Source: Micromonospora phaseoli (GTDB lineage: Bacteria; Actinomycetota; Actinomycetes; Mycobacteriales; Micromonosporaceae). Taken from it: DNA of 64,000 bases. The stretch lies in NCBI RefSeq assembly GCF_900109115.1, contig NZ_FNYV01000001.1:310001-374000 (forward strand), given 5' to 3'. The translations under genes were made by a program, and so were the position numbers. Under the pieces are notes generated by a model. That model had not been told where the DNA came from. It saw only the letters and a program-made list of their open reading frames with translations, and did no database searches. Shown here one piece after another: positions 16,192 through 24,839 of this stretch (positions are counted from its first letter, which is position 1; every line of letters begins with the position of its first letter).

Positions 16192-19023
16192 GTGCTCGAA
16201 CTGCTGATCCTGCACCTCGTGGCGGCCCTCGTGGCGCCGCTGCTGGTGCATCGGTGGGGTCCGCGCGCCTGCTACCTGCTGGCCCTCCCGCCCGCCGCCG
16301 CCTTCGGCTGGGCACTGGTACGCACACCCGATGTGGTCGACGGCGGCGCGGTCGTCGAGACGTACCCGTGGATTCCGCAACTGGGGCTGGACCTGTCCCT
16401 ACGGATGACCACCCTGTCCTGGCTGATGACATTGCTGGTCGGCGGCGTGGGCGCGCTGGTGCTGGTCTACAGCGCCCGGTACTTTCCGCCCGGCGCGGTC
16501 GGCAACGCCCGGTTCGCCGGCGTGATGGTCGCCTTCGCCGGTGCGATGCTCGGGCTGGTCCTCGCCGACGATCTGCTGCTGCTCTACGTCGGCTGGGAAC
16601 TCACCACGGTCTTCTCGTACCTGCTGATCGGGCACAGCACCGAGCGGCGGTCCAGCCGCTGGGCGGCGGCCCAGGCACTGATCGTGACCACGCTCGGTGG
16701 CCTGGCCATGCTGGTCGGGTTCATCATGCTCGGCCACCACGCGGGCACCTACCGCTGGTCGGAGCTGGCCGAACGTCCGCTGCCCGGTGGCGGCCACCTG
16801 GTCGTCGCCGTGCTGCTGATCCTGCTCGGGGCGCTGTCGAAGTCGGCGGTGCTGCCGTTCACCTCGTGGCTGCCGGTGGCGATGGCGGCGCCGACGCCGG
16901 TCAGCGCGTACCTGCACGCGGCGGCGATGGTGAAGGCCGGCGTCTACCTGCTCGGCCTGCTCGCACCGGTGCTCGCCGTGGCCGGACCGTGGCGGCCGGT
17001 GGTGGTGGTCGCCGGCCTGGCGACCATGTTGCTGGGCGGTTGGGCGGCGTTGCGGCAGACCGACCTGAAACTGCTGCTCGCGCACGGAACGGTCAGCCAG
17101 CTCGGCCTGCTGACGGTGGTGATCGGGGTGGGCACCGCGGACGCCGCGTTGGCCGGTGTCGCGATGCTGCTCGCCCACGCCCTGTTCAAAGCGGCGCTGT
17201 TCCTCGTCGTCGGCGTGATCGACCACGGTGCCGGCACCCGGGACCTGCGCGAGCTGTCCGGCCTGCGCCGGACCGCACCGGTCCTGACCGGCGTGGCGGT
17301 GCTCGCCGCCGCGTCGATGGCGGGCCTGCCACCGCTGCTCGGTTTCGTCGCGAAGGAGGCCGTCTTCGCCGCCTTCACCGATCAGCCGCTGGTGCTGGCG
17401 GGGCTGGTGGCCGGCACCGCGCTCACCGTGGCGTACAGCATCAGGTTCCTCTGGGGAGCCTTCGCCACCCGCCCCGGCGCGGCCCCGACGGAGCTGGGGC
17501 GGATCGGGCTGCCGCTGCTGGTGCCACCGCTGCTGCTGGCCGTGGTCGGTCTCGTCGCGGGCCCGGCGGCAGGGGTGCTGGACCACCTGCTTCGTCCGTA
17601 CCCCGAACTGCTCGGCAGCGTCGAGGAGCACCTGGCGTTGTGGCACGGCCTCACCCCGGCGCTCGGGCTGTCCGCGCTGGCCGTGGCGGGCGGGGCGGCG
17701 CTGTTCGCGCTGCGTGGCCCGCTGGCCCCGGCGCTGGCCCGGCTGCGCTCGCCGGTCACCGGGCAGCAGGGGTACGAGTGGATCACCCAGCGCTTCGATC
17801 GGGCCGCCGTGGACGTCACCAGCGTCACCCAGCGGGGATCACTGCCGCAGTACCTCGGGCTCATCCTGATCGTGCTGGCCGCGGTGCCGGGCGGGGCGCT
17901 CTTCCTCACCCGGCCCTGGGAGCAGCCGCTCGCATTGTGGGGCAGCCCCGCGCAGCCGGTGGTCCTGCTGGTGATCAGCGTCGCCGCCCTGCTCGCCGTG
18001 GGCGCCCGGCGGCGGCTGACCGCGATGCTGCTGGTCGGGATGACCGGCTACGGCACCGCGATGCTGTTCGTGCTCTACGGTGCGCCGGATCTGGCGCTGA
18101 CCCAGTTCCTCGTGGAGACCATGACCATCGCGATCTTCGTGCTGGTGCTGCGCCGGTTGCCGGAGCGATTCTCGATCCGGCCGCTGCGGCGTAGCCGCTG
18201 GATCCGCCGCACGATCGGCGTGATCGTCGGTACGACGGTAGCCGGCCTGGCCGTCGGCGCCGCGGCGGCCCGGCAGGCGCGCTCCATCTCCGAGGACTTC
18301 CCGCACCTGGCGGTCGAGCAGGGGCACGGCCGCAACGTGGTCAACGTGACGTTGGTGGACATCCGCGCCTGGGACACCCTGGGCGAGGTGGCGGTGCTGG
18401 TGGTGGCCGCCACCGGGGTGGCGAGCCTGATCTTCCAGCAGTCCCGCACCGGGCCGCGTCCGCGGCGGCGGGACAGCGGCGGCGAGGAGGCCTTCCCCGG
18501 TCGGCCGGTCTGGCTGCGCGGCGGCGCCACGCTGCACGAGCGGCACCGGTCGATCGTGTTGGAGGTGGTCACCCGGCTGATCTCCCACACCGCGGTGGTC
18601 TTCTCCCTCTACCTGCTGTTCTCCGGACACAACGCCCCCGGCGGGGGCTTCGCCGGAGGACTCGTGGCCAGCCTGGCGCTGACCATGCGGTACCTCGCCG
18701 GTGGCCGGTACGAGTTGGTCGAGGCCGCGCCGATCGGCGCCGGCACCGTGCTCGGCGCCGGGCTGCTGCTCACCGTCGGCAGCGCGGTGGTCTCCCTGCT
18801 CGCCGGCGGTGCCGTGCTGCGGAGCACCACGATCGATCTCTGGCTTCCGGTGATCGGGGACTTCTACCTGGTCACCTCCCTCTTCTTCGACGTCGGTGTC
18901 TACCTGGTGGTGATCGGGCTGGCGCTGGACGTGTTGCGCAGTCTCGGCGCCGAGGTGGACCGGCACATCGAGGCGGCCGCCGGTGGTCCGGCGGCCGCCG
19001 GTGGTCAGGGGGAGGCACGGTGA
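16192..19023 (+). CDS. mrpA: Mrp-type Na+/H+ antiporter subunit A fused to subunit B
   Basis: A 943-residue integral membrane protein. Residues about 1-770 are the MrpA/NuoL-like proton-channel subunit, with the conserved VGWELTTVFSYLLIGH and LSKSAVLPFTSWLPVAMAAP blocks and many hydrophobic helices. The last 170 residues (SHTAVVFSLYLLFSGHNAPGGGFAGG onwards, given here only as a landmark near 800-825) are the MrpB/MnhB domain, so A and B are one polypeptide as in other actinobacteria. The complex exchanges Na+ (and possibly K+ or Li+) for H+ at the cytoplasmic membrane, for pH and salt homeostasis. The start is GTG 16192. It overlaps mrpC by 4 bp. Confidence 0.93.
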   Translation: MLELLILHLVAALVAPLLVHRWGPRACYLLALPPAAAFGWALVRTPDVVDGGAVVETYPWIPQLGLDLSLRMTTLSWLMTLLVGGVGALVLVYSARYFPPGAVGNARFAGVMVAFAGAMLGLVLADDLLLLYVGWELTTVFSYLLIGHSTERRSSRWAAAQALIVTTLGGLAMLVGFIMLGHHAGTYRWSELAERPLPGGGHLVVAVLLILLGALSKSAVLPFTSWLPVAMAAPTPVSAYLHAAAMVKAGVYLLGLLAPVLAVAGPWRPVVVVAGLATMLLGGWAALRQTDLKLLLAHGTVSQLGLLTVVIGVGTADAALAGVAMLLAHALFKAALFLVVGVIDHGAGTRDLRELSGLRRTAPVLTGVAVLAAASMAGLPPLLGFVAKEAVFAAFTDQPLVLAGLVAGTALTVAYSIRFLWGAFATRPGAAPTELGRIGLPLLVPPLLLAVVGLVAGPAAGVLDHLLRPYPELLGSVEEHLALWHGLTPALGLSALAVAGGAALFALRGPLAPALARLRSPVTGQQGYEWITQRFDRAAVDVTSVTQRGSLPQYLGLILIVLAAVPGGALFLTRPWEQPLALWGSPAQPVVLLVISVAALLAVGARRRLTAMLLVGMTGYGTAMLFVLYGAPDLALTQFLVETMTIAIFVLVLRRLPERFSIRPLRRSRWIRRTIGVIVGTTVAGLAVGAAAARQARSISEDFPHLAVEQGHGRNVVNVTLVDIRAWDTLGEVAVLVVAATGVASLIFQQSRTGPRPRRRDSGGEEAFPGRPVWLRGGATLHERHRSIVLEVVTRLISHTAVVFSLYLLFSGHNAPGGGFAGGLVASLALTMRYLAGGRYELVEAAPIGAGTVLGAGLLLTVGSAVVSLLAGGAVLRSTTIDLWLPVIGDFYLVTSLFFDVGVYLVVIGLALDVLRSLGAEVDRHIEAAAGGPAAAGGQGEAR

Positions 19024-19484
19024 GAACCGCCGGAGCCAATCTGATGTCCTTCCTGGCGATCGGGGTGCTCGTCGGCTGCGGCGTGACCCTGCTGCTGGAA
19101 CGGAGCCTGAGTCGGGTGCTGCTCGGCGTCATCCTGATCAGCAACGGGGTCAATCTGCTGATCATCTTTGGTGGCCGGTCCGGGGAGCCGCCGGTGGTCG
19201 GGGTCACCGACGAGGCGGCGATGAGCGATGCGCTGCCCCAGGCGATGGTGCTCACCGCCATCGTGATCACCTTCGGGTTCACCGCCTTCCTGCTGGCGAT
19301 CAGCTATCGCAGCTGGTACCTGACCGGCGACGACGAGGTGCCCGACGACGTCGAGGACCGGCAGGTCGTGCGCCGGGCCGCGCACCAGGAGGTCTCGACC
19401 GCCGATCTCGCGAGCGAGCCGGCCGCCGCCGACCCCCAGCAGGTCGATTCGCCGGCACCTCGCCGTCCGGAGGGGCCGGGATGA
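19020..19484 (+). CDS. mrpC: Mrp antiporter subunit C
   Basis: A 154-residue NuoK-like subunit with three membrane helices (about 8-28, 33-51 and 75-97), including LLERSLSRVLLGVILISNGVN. It overlaps the mrpA stop (GTGA at 19020-19023), so translation is coupled. After residue 105 there is a charged cytoplasmic tail of about 50 residues that is longer than in most MrpC proteins and looks disordered. Its stop codon overlaps a 14-codon micro-ORF rather than mrpD directly. Confidence 0.92.
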   Translation: MRTAGANLMSFLAIGVLVGCGVTLLLERSLSRVLLGVILISNGVNLLIIFGGRSGEPPVVGVTDEAAMSDALPQAMVLTAIVITFGFTAFLLAISYRSWYLTGDDEVPDDVEDRQVVRRAAHQEVSTADLASEPAAADPQQVDSPAPRRPEGPG

Positions 19485-19525
19485 GCCGGTACGCGCGACG
19501 CCACCCGCAGCGGGGGCGGCGATGA
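19481..19525 (+). CDS. 14-codon micro-ORF bridging mrpC and mrpD
   Basis: ATG 19481 overlaps the mrpC stop as ATGA, and its own TGA (19523-19525) overlaps the mrpD ATG (19522) as ATGA again. GGAGGGG at 19469-19475 is a good ribosome site 5 nt upstream, while mrpD itself has only a weak one. The peptide MSRYARRHPQRGRR is very basic. The likely role is translational coupling that keeps ribosomes running from C into D. A functional peptide is possible but not shown. Confidence 0.5.
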   Translation: MSRYARRHPQRGRR

Positions 19526-21024
19526 GTGAGCTGGTGCCGCTGCCGGTGGTGCTGCCGTTGCTGGGCGCGGCGCTGACCCTGCTGCTTGCCAACCGGCCGT
19601 GGCTGCAACGGGTGGTCAGCGTGGGCTGCCTGAGTACCAGCCTGGTGGTGGCGGTGGTGTTGCTGGTGCAGGCGTACCGGCACGGACCCCTGGTGGTGCA
19701 GATCGGTGACTGGCCGGCCCCGGTCGGCATCGTGCTGGTCGCCGACCAGTTGGCCGCACTGATGCTGGTGGTCTCCTCGGCGGTGACCCTCTGCGTGCTG
19801 CTGTACTCGATCGGGCAGGGGCAGGCGGAGGTCGGTGAGACCGCCCCGGTGTCCATCTTCCACCCGACCTACCTGGTGCTGACCGCTGGCGTGTGCAACG
19901 CCTTCCTCGCCGGGGACCTGTTCAACCTCTTCGTCGGCTTCGAGATGCTGCTCGCCGCGAGCTTCGTCCTGATCACCCTGAACGGCACCGGACCGCGGAT
20001 CCGCACCGGCTCCACGTACGTGGTGGTCAACGTCCTGGCGTCGATGATCTTCCTGATCTCGGTGGGGCTGTTCTACGCGGCGACCGGCACACTCAACCTG
20101 GCCCAGCTCACCGCGCGGCTGGACGCGTTGCCGGACGGCGTACGGCTGAGTCTGCAGCTGATGCTGCTGGTGGCCTTCGGTATCAAGGCGGCGGTCTTCC
20201 CGCTGTCGGCGTGGCTGCCCGACAGCTACCCGACCGCGCCGGCCCCGGTCACCGCCGTCTTCGCCGGCCTGCTCACCAAGGTCGGCGTGTACGCGATCAT
20301 CCGGACCCAGACCCTCCTCTTCCCGGATCAGCAGGCCGGCGAGCTGCTGATGGTGGCGGCCGGACTGACCATGGTGGTCGGCATCCTCGGCGCGGTGGCC
20401 CAGTCGGACATGAAGCGGCTGCTGTCGTTCACGCTGGTCAGCCACATCGGCTACATGATCTTCGGAGTGGGGCTCAGCACGGTCGCCGGGCTGGTCGGGG
20501 CCATCTTCTACGTGGTCCACCACATCACCATCCAGACCACCCTGTTCCTGGTCACCGGTCTGGTCGAGCAGCGGGCCGGCAGCACTGACCTGCGTCAGCT
20601 CGGCGGCCTGGCCCGGCTTACGCCGCTGCTCGGTGTGCTCTTCTTCGTCTCGGCGATGAACCTCGCGGGCATCCCGCCGTTCTCCGGTTTCCTGGGCAAG
20701 CTCGGCCTGCTCCAGGCCGGCGTCGCCGCCGGCGGACCGCTGCCCTGGACGCTGGTGGTCGTCGGCACCGTGACCAGCCTGCTCACCCTCTACGTGGCGA
20801 GCCGGGTGTGGAACATCGCCTTCTGGCGGTCGCCCTGCCGGATCGTCGCGCCGACCGCCCCGCTGCCCGCGCTGATGGTCGGCGCCACGGTCGCCCTGGT
20901 GGCGCTCGGCGTGGCGCTGACCGTGGTGGCCGGTCCGCTGTTCGAGGTGACCGCGGGTGCGGCGGCCGATCTGATGGAGCGGACCCCGTACGTGCGGGCC
21001 GTCCTGCCCGGCGGGGCGTCGTGA
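19522..21024 (+). CDS. mrpD: Mrp antiporter subunit D
   Basis: A 500-residue NuoM/N-like proton-translocating subunit with about 14 hydrophobic segments. Landmarks are FNLFVGFEMLLAASFVLI, the KAAVFPLSAWLPDSYPTAPAP block and LLTKVGVYAIIRT, which hold the conserved glutamate and lysines of the antiporter channel. It works with MrpA in ion exchange across the cytoplasmic membrane. Translation probably depends on coupling from the upstream micro-ORF. The last bases overlap mrpE (GTGA at 21021-21024). Confidence 0.94.
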   Translation: MSELVPLPVVLPLLGAALTLLLANRPWLQRVVSVGCLSTSLVVAVVLLVQAYRHGPLVVQIGDWPAPVGIVLVADQLAALMLVVSSAVTLCVLLYSIGQGQAEVGETAPVSIFHPTYLVLTAGVCNAFLAGDLFNLFVGFEMLLAASFVLITLNGTGPRIRTGSTYVVVNVLASMIFLISVGLFYAATGTLNLAQLTARLDALPDGVRLSLQLMLLVAFGIKAAVFPLSAWLPDSYPTAPAPVTAVFAGLLTKVGVYAIIRTQTLLFPDQQAGELLMVAAGLTMVVGILGAVAQSDMKRLLSFTLVSHIGYMIFGVGLSTVAGLVGAIFYVVHHITIQTTLFLVTGLVEQRAGSTDLRQLGGLARLTPLLGVLFFVSAMNLAGIPPFSGFLGKLGLLQAGVAAGGPLPWTLVVVGTVTSLLTLYVASRVWNIAFWRSPCRIVAPTAPLPALMVGATVALVALGVALTVVAGPLFEVTAGAAADLMERTPYVRAVLPGGAS

Positions 21025-21629
21025 CCTCGCCCGGCACCGGCGCGGCGCGACCGTCCGGGACCAGTCGCCGGGCTCAGGCCTGGGCGGGCCGCCGGCGCGA
21101 CCAGGTGATCGCGTACGGCTGGCTGGTGCTGGTCTGGAACCTCTTCTGGGGGGATTTCAGTTGGGGAAATCTGCTCGGTGGCCTGCTGGTGGCCGCCGCG
21201 GTGCTGGTGTTCTTCCCACTTCCGCCGGTGACCTTCAGTGGCCGGCTGAGGCTGCGCGGGCTGCTGGTGTTCGTGGGGCGGTTCGTCGTCGAACTGGTCC
21301 GGGCCAGCGCGCACGTGGCCCGGATCGCGGTGCAGCCCGGCTATGTTCCCCGTTCGGCCATCATCGCGGTTCAGTTGCGGGTGCCCACCGATCTCGGTCT
21401 GGCCCTCACCGCCGAGGTGCTCTCCCTGGTGCCGGGCACGTTGATCGTGGAGGTGGACCGGGACGCCGGAATCCTCTACGTGCACGTGCTCGACGTGCAC
21501 GGCCCCGCCGACCTCGCCGCCAGCCGCGCCCGGATCCGGGACGTGGAGCGGCGGATCGTCGAGACGGTCGGCTCGGACGCCGAACTGCGCATGGTCCGTT
21601 CCGCTAGAGTCGACAAGGAGTTCTCGTGA
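21021..21629 (+). CDS. mrpE: Mrp antiporter subunit E
   Basis: A 202-residue MnhE family protein. The first 25 residues are basic and disordered, then come two or three hydrophobic helices (about 27-70 and 75-100) and a soluble domain with the family pattern LSLVPGTLIVEVDRDAGILYVHVLDV. The start at GTG 21021 overlaps the mrpD stop. The next gene, mrpF, again overlaps by 4 bp, so the whole operon is read without gaps. Confidence 0.92.
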   Translation: MTSPGTGAARPSGTSRRAQAWAGRRRDQVIAYGWLVLVWNLFWGDFSWGNLLGGLLVAAAVLVFFPLPPVTFSGRLRLRGLLVFVGRFVVELVRASAHVARIAVQPGYVPRSAIIAVQLRVPTDLGLALTAEVLSLVPGTLIVEVDRDAGILYVHVLDVHGPADLAASRARIRDVERRIVETVGSDAELRMVRSARVDKEFS

Positions 21630-21889
21630 ACGCTGTGGTCGCCATCCTCCTGGCCGGCCTGCTGTCGCTGACCGCCCTGCTCGCCCTCGTCCGGCTCTAC
21701 CGGGGCCCGACGCTGCTGGATCGGGTGGTCGCCGCCGACATGCTGCTCGCCACGATCCTCGGTGCGGTCGGCGCGGAGGCGGCGGTCAACCGGCACGCCA
21801 CCACGCTTCCGGTGCTGGTGGTGCTCGCCCTGCTCGGCTTCGTCGGTTCGGTCTCCCTGGTCCGCTTCGCCGTCCGGGACGAGCCGTGA
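21626..21889 (+). CDS. mrpF: Mrp antiporter subunit F
   Basis: An 87-residue small membrane subunit with three helices and the family core YRGPTLLDRVVAADMLLA. It starts at GTG 21626, overlapping the mrpE stop, with AAGGAG just upstream inside mrpE (21615-21620). MrpF is required for assembly and activity of the complex in Bacillus. Confidence 0.92.
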   Translation: MNAVVAILLAGLLSLTALLALVRLYRGPTLLDRVVAADMLLATILGAVGAEAAVNRHATTLPVLVVLALLGFVGSVSLVRFAVRDEP

Positions 21890-22221
21890 CGCCGGGTGCG
21901 GTCGCCGACTGGCTCGGCGCCGTCAGCCTGGTCGCCGGTGCGCTGCTGAGCCTCGCCGCCGCGATCGGAGTGCTCCGCTTCCCGGACACGCTGAGCCGGA
22001 TGCACGCGGCGACCAAGCCGCAGGTGCTGGGGGTGCTGTTGCTGCTGCTCGGGTTGGGCCTGCGCCTGCGCAGCCCCTCCGACCTGGGCATGATCGTGCT
22101 TGTCGGGGTGTTCCAGTTGGCCACCGCACCGGTCGCCGCGCAGATGATCGGCCGGGCGGCGTACCGCAGCGGGCGGGTGGACCGGGACCTGCTCGACGTC
22201 GACGAACTGGCCGACCGCTGA
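21886..22221 (+). CDS. mrpG: Mrp antiporter subunit G
   Basis: A 111-residue subunit with three membrane helices and the family signature IGVLRFPDTLSRMHAATKP. It overlaps mrpF by 4 bp (GTGA at 21886) and is the last gene of the operon, followed by a hairpin at 22238-22255. Confidence 0.92.
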   Translation: MTPGAVADWLGAVSLVAGALLSLAAAIGVLRFPDTLSRMHAATKPQVLGVLLLLLGLGLRLRSPSDLGMIVLVGVFQLATAPVAAQMIGRAAYRSGRVDRDLLDVDELADR

Positions 22222-22237
22222 CCGGAGGTCACCGCGA

Positions 22238-22255
22238 CGGCGACCGAGGTCGCCG
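22238..22255 (+). terminator. Hairpin at the end of the mrp operon
   Basis: CGGCGACC/GGTCGCCG, a perfect 8-bp stem with a 2-nt centre, 17 bp after the mrpG stop and before the next promoter. Confidence 0.55.
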
Positions 22256-22304
22256 GGGTCGGACCGGGGTACGCACACCTGCCCGCCGCGGGTACCGACG
22301 CCGG

Positions 22305-22310
22305 TAGAAT
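22305..22310 (+). promoter_or_regulatory. Strong -10 element of the CNNM leader transcript
   Basis: TAGAAT lies 6 nt before ATG 22317, which would place the transcription start at or next to that ATG. No clear -35 is visible. Confidence 0.6.
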
Positions 22311-22316
22311 GACGGC

Positions 22317-22418
22317 ATGATCGACTCTTCTGCCCAGGAGGGCAGCAGTAGCCAGCCGGGTAAGCCCCGGCATCCCCACGCACCGACGGCCCCGGGAGCC
22401 CTGAGTTTCCCGTGCTGA
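22317..22418 (+). CDS. 33-codon leader ORF with two internal hairpins upstream of the CNNM genes
   Basis: ATG 22317 follows a TAGAAT -10 by 6 nt, so the transcript is probably leaderless. The ORF ends at TGA 22416-22418, overlapping the GTG (22412) of the downstream transporter. Within it the RNA can form CTGCCC/GGGCAG (22330-22345) and GCCGGG/CCCGGC (22355-22371). The peptide is Ser/Pro/His-rich, with PRHPHAP in the middle, and resembles no known family. It may be a leader peptide or a riboregulator that controls the transporter. Alternatively it is simply the 5' leader and the ORF is incidental. Confidence 0.4.
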   Translation: MIDSSAQEGSSSQPGKPRHPHAPTAPGALSFPC

Positions 22419-23764
22419 TCCTCGTCGGTCTTCTTCTGATCATCGTCTTGACCGTCGCGACGGGCTACTTCGTCGCGCAGGAGTTCGGCTACGTCGCCGT
22501 CGACCGCGGCAAACTGAAGCAACTCGCCGGCCAGGGCGACCAGGCGGCTGCCCGTGCCCTCGAGGTCAGCGCTCGGCTGTCGTTCATGCTCTCCGGCGCC
22601 CAGCTCGGCATCACCGTGACCGCCCTGCTGGTCGGTTACGCCGCCGAGCCCTACCTCGGTGCCGGCCTGGCCGAGCTGCTCGGCGTGGCCGGCGTCTCCG
22701 CCGGTGTCTCCCTGCCGCTGTCGATCGTGCTGGCCCTGGTCATCGCCACCGTGGTGCAGATGGTGGTGGGTGAGCTGGCCCCGAAGAATCTGGCCATCGC
22801 CCGTCCCGAGCAGGTCGCCCGGGCGCTGGCCCGCTCCACCCTGTTCTACCTGGCCATCGCCGGTCCGGTGATCAAGCTGTTCGACCGGGCCGCGGTGCGG
22901 CTGCTGCGCCGGATCGGCATCGAGCCCATCGAGGAGCTGCCCAGCGGCGCCACGCCCGAGGACCTGGAGCGGATCATCGCCGAGTCCCGGTTGGGGGGCC
23001 ACCTCGACGCGGAGATGTCGACGCTGCTGGACCGGGGGCTCGACTTCCGCCAGCTGACCGCCGGCGAGGCCATGGTGCCCCGGGTCCACGTGCACACCCT
23101 CCGGGCGCACGAGCCGGTCAGCCGGGTGGTCGAGCTGCTCGACACCGGCCATTCCCGCTTCCCGGTGCGGGGAGCGGAGGGCGTCGACGATCTGATCGGC
23201 GTGATCGGCATCGCCGACGTGCTGCGGGTCCCCCCGGCGCAGCGCGCCACCACCCAGATCAGCGCGGTGGCCGGCCCGCCGCTGCTGGTGCCCGAGACGC
23301 TGCCGCTGCCCACCGTGCTGGACCGGCTCCGCTCGGGGCACCGGCAACTCGCCTGCGTGGTCGACGAGTACGGCGGCTTCGCCGGCGTCATCACGCTGGA
23401 GGACATCGCCGAGGAGTTGGTCGGCCCGATCCGTGACGAGGACGACCCGCCGGAGCGGGCCCCGGCACGGCAGGACGACGGCTCGTGGGTGGTGCCCGCG
23501 CGCTGGCGGATCGACGAGGTCGCCGACAGCACCGGCATCGCCCTGCCCGAACGTCCCGAGTACGACACCCTCTCCGGGCTGGTGATGCGCGAACTGGGCC
23601 GGGTGCCTGAGGTCGGTGACCGGCTGGAGATCGACCTGCCGGTCGACGGGGACAACGGCGAGGTCTCGCCACGCGCCCTGGTCGAGGTGCTCGCGGTCGA
23701 CCGGCACGTGGCCGACTCGGTCCGTCTCCAGATCACCGGCGGGCACGAGGAGGTGTCGGCATGA
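22412..23764 (+). CDS. CNNM/CorC-family transporter (DUF21, CBS pair, CorC_HlyC domain), first of tandem pair
   Basis: A 450-residue inner-membrane protein with the full CNNM layout. The DUF21 membrane domain (about 1-190) includes MVVGELAPKNLAIARPEQ, a CBS pair spans about 205-330 (with VDEYGGFAGVITLEDIAEELVG at its end) and a CorC_HlyC transporter-associated domain spans about 345-440. The family is linked to Mg2+ efflux and divalent-metal homeostasis and is often mislabelled hemolysin. The start is GTG 22412, overlapping the end of the 33-codon leader ORF. It is coupled to the second copy by an ATGA overlap at 23761. Confidence 0.88.
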   Translation: MLILVGLLLIIVLTVATGYFVAQEFGYVAVDRGKLKQLAGQGDQAAARALEVSARLSFMLSGAQLGITVTALLVGYAAEPYLGAGLAELLGVAGVSAGVSLPLSIVLALVIATVVQMVVGELAPKNLAIARPEQVARALARSTLFYLAIAGPVIKLFDRAAVRLLRRIGIEPIEELPSGATPEDLERIIAESRLGGHLDAEMSTLLDRGLDFRQLTAGEAMVPRVHVHTLRAHEPVSRVVELLDTGHSRFPVRGAEGVDDLIGVIGIADVLRVPPAQRATTQISAVAGPPLLVPETLPLPTVLDRLRSGHRQLACVVDEYGGFAGVITLEDIAEELVGPIRDEDDPPERAPARQDDGSWVVPARWRIDEVADSTGIALPERPEYDTLSGLVMRELGRVPEVGDRLEIDLPVDGDNGEVSPRALVEVLAVDRHVADSVRLQITGGHEEVSA

Positions 23765-24828
23765 GCACGGGCTTCGCGCTGATCACCTCCGTGGTCCTGC
23801 TGGCGCTCAACGGATTCTTCGTCGCCGCCGAGTTCGCCCTGGTGGCGAGCAAGCGGTACCGGCTCGAACAGGCGGCAGCCGGCGGGGGCCGGGCCGCCCG
23901 AGCCGCACTCGACGGCGTACGCGAGCTGTCGCTGATGCTGGCCGGTGCGCAGCTCGGCATCACGCTGTGCACGCTGGGCCTCGGCGCACTGGCCGAGCCG
24001 GCGATCGAGCGTCTGCTCAGCCCGCTGCTGCACGCCGTCGGCCTGCCGTACGGTGCGAGCCACGTGATCGCGCTGATCTTCGCGCTGAGCCTGGTCACGT
24101 TCCTGCACCTGGTGGTCGGCGAGATGGCGCCGAAGTCGTGGGCGATCACCGACCCGGAGCGCTCCGCGCTGCTGCTGGCCCTGCCGTTCCGGGCGTTCGC
24201 CCGGGTGGCCCGGCCGGTGCTGTCGGTTCTCAACGCGGTGGCCAACGCGATGCTGCGGCTGGTCAAGGTCAACCCGCAGGATCAGTTGGCCCAGGTGCAC
24301 GGCCCCGACGAGCTGCGGATGCTGCTGGAGCAGTCGCGGGAGCACGGGCTGCTCGGCGCTGCCCAGCACGAGCTGCTGACCAGCATGCTGGAGTTGCAGG
24401 GCACCACCATCGCCCAGGTGATGGAGCCGTTCGACCGGATGGTGACCGTCCGCCGGGAAGACCCGGTGGATCGGATCGAGCAGGTCAGTCGGGACAGCGG
24501 CCGGTCACGGATGGCGGTGCTGGACGCGGCCGGCGACGTCTGCGGCCTGGTGCACGTCCGCGAGGCGGTGCGGGCCATCGCCAGCCGGCCCGACGCCACC
24601 GCGGCGGACCTGATGAACGACGCGATCACGCTGCCCGACTCGGCCACCGTCACCGAGGCGGTGGCCGTGATGCGGGCCCGCCAGTCCCAGCTCGCGCTGG
24701 TCCGCAACGGGGGTGGTCCGGCCCGTCCGGTCGGCTTCGTCGCCCTGGAGGACCTGCTCGAGGAGGTCATCGGGGAGTTCGACGACGAGACCGACCCGGT
24801 CCCTCGCGCGGCGCGCCGGCTGAGATAG
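23761..24828 (+). CDS. CNNM/CorC-family transporter, second of tandem pair, without CorC_HlyC domain
   Basis: A 355-residue paralogue of the gene before it. The DUF21 domain carries LHLVVGEMAPKSWAITDPERS at about 118-138, a CBS pair follows (about 205-345), and the protein ends right after FVALEDLLEEVIGEFDDETDP, so the C-terminal CorC_HlyC domain is missing. Such tandem long/short pairs are common in actinobacteria and may form hetero-oligomers. The start overlaps the upstream stop as ATGA. Confidence 0.88.
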   Translation: MSTGFALITSVVLLALNGFFVAAEFALVASKRYRLEQAAAGGGRAARAALDGVRELSLMLAGAQLGITLCTLGLGALAEPAIERLLSPLLHAVGLPYGASHVIALIFALSLVTFLHLVVGEMAPKSWAITDPERSALLLALPFRAFARVARPVLSVLNAVANAMLRLVKVNPQDQLAQVHGPDELRMLLEQSREHGLLGAAQHELLTSMLELQGTTIAQVMEPFDRMVTVRREDPVDRIEQVSRDSGRSRMAVLDAAGDVCGLVHVREAVRAIASRPDATAADLMNDAITLPDSATVTEAVAVMRARQSQLALVRNGGGPARPVGFVALEDLLEEVIGEFDDETDPVPRAARRLR

Positions 24829-24839
24829 GAGCGACACGG

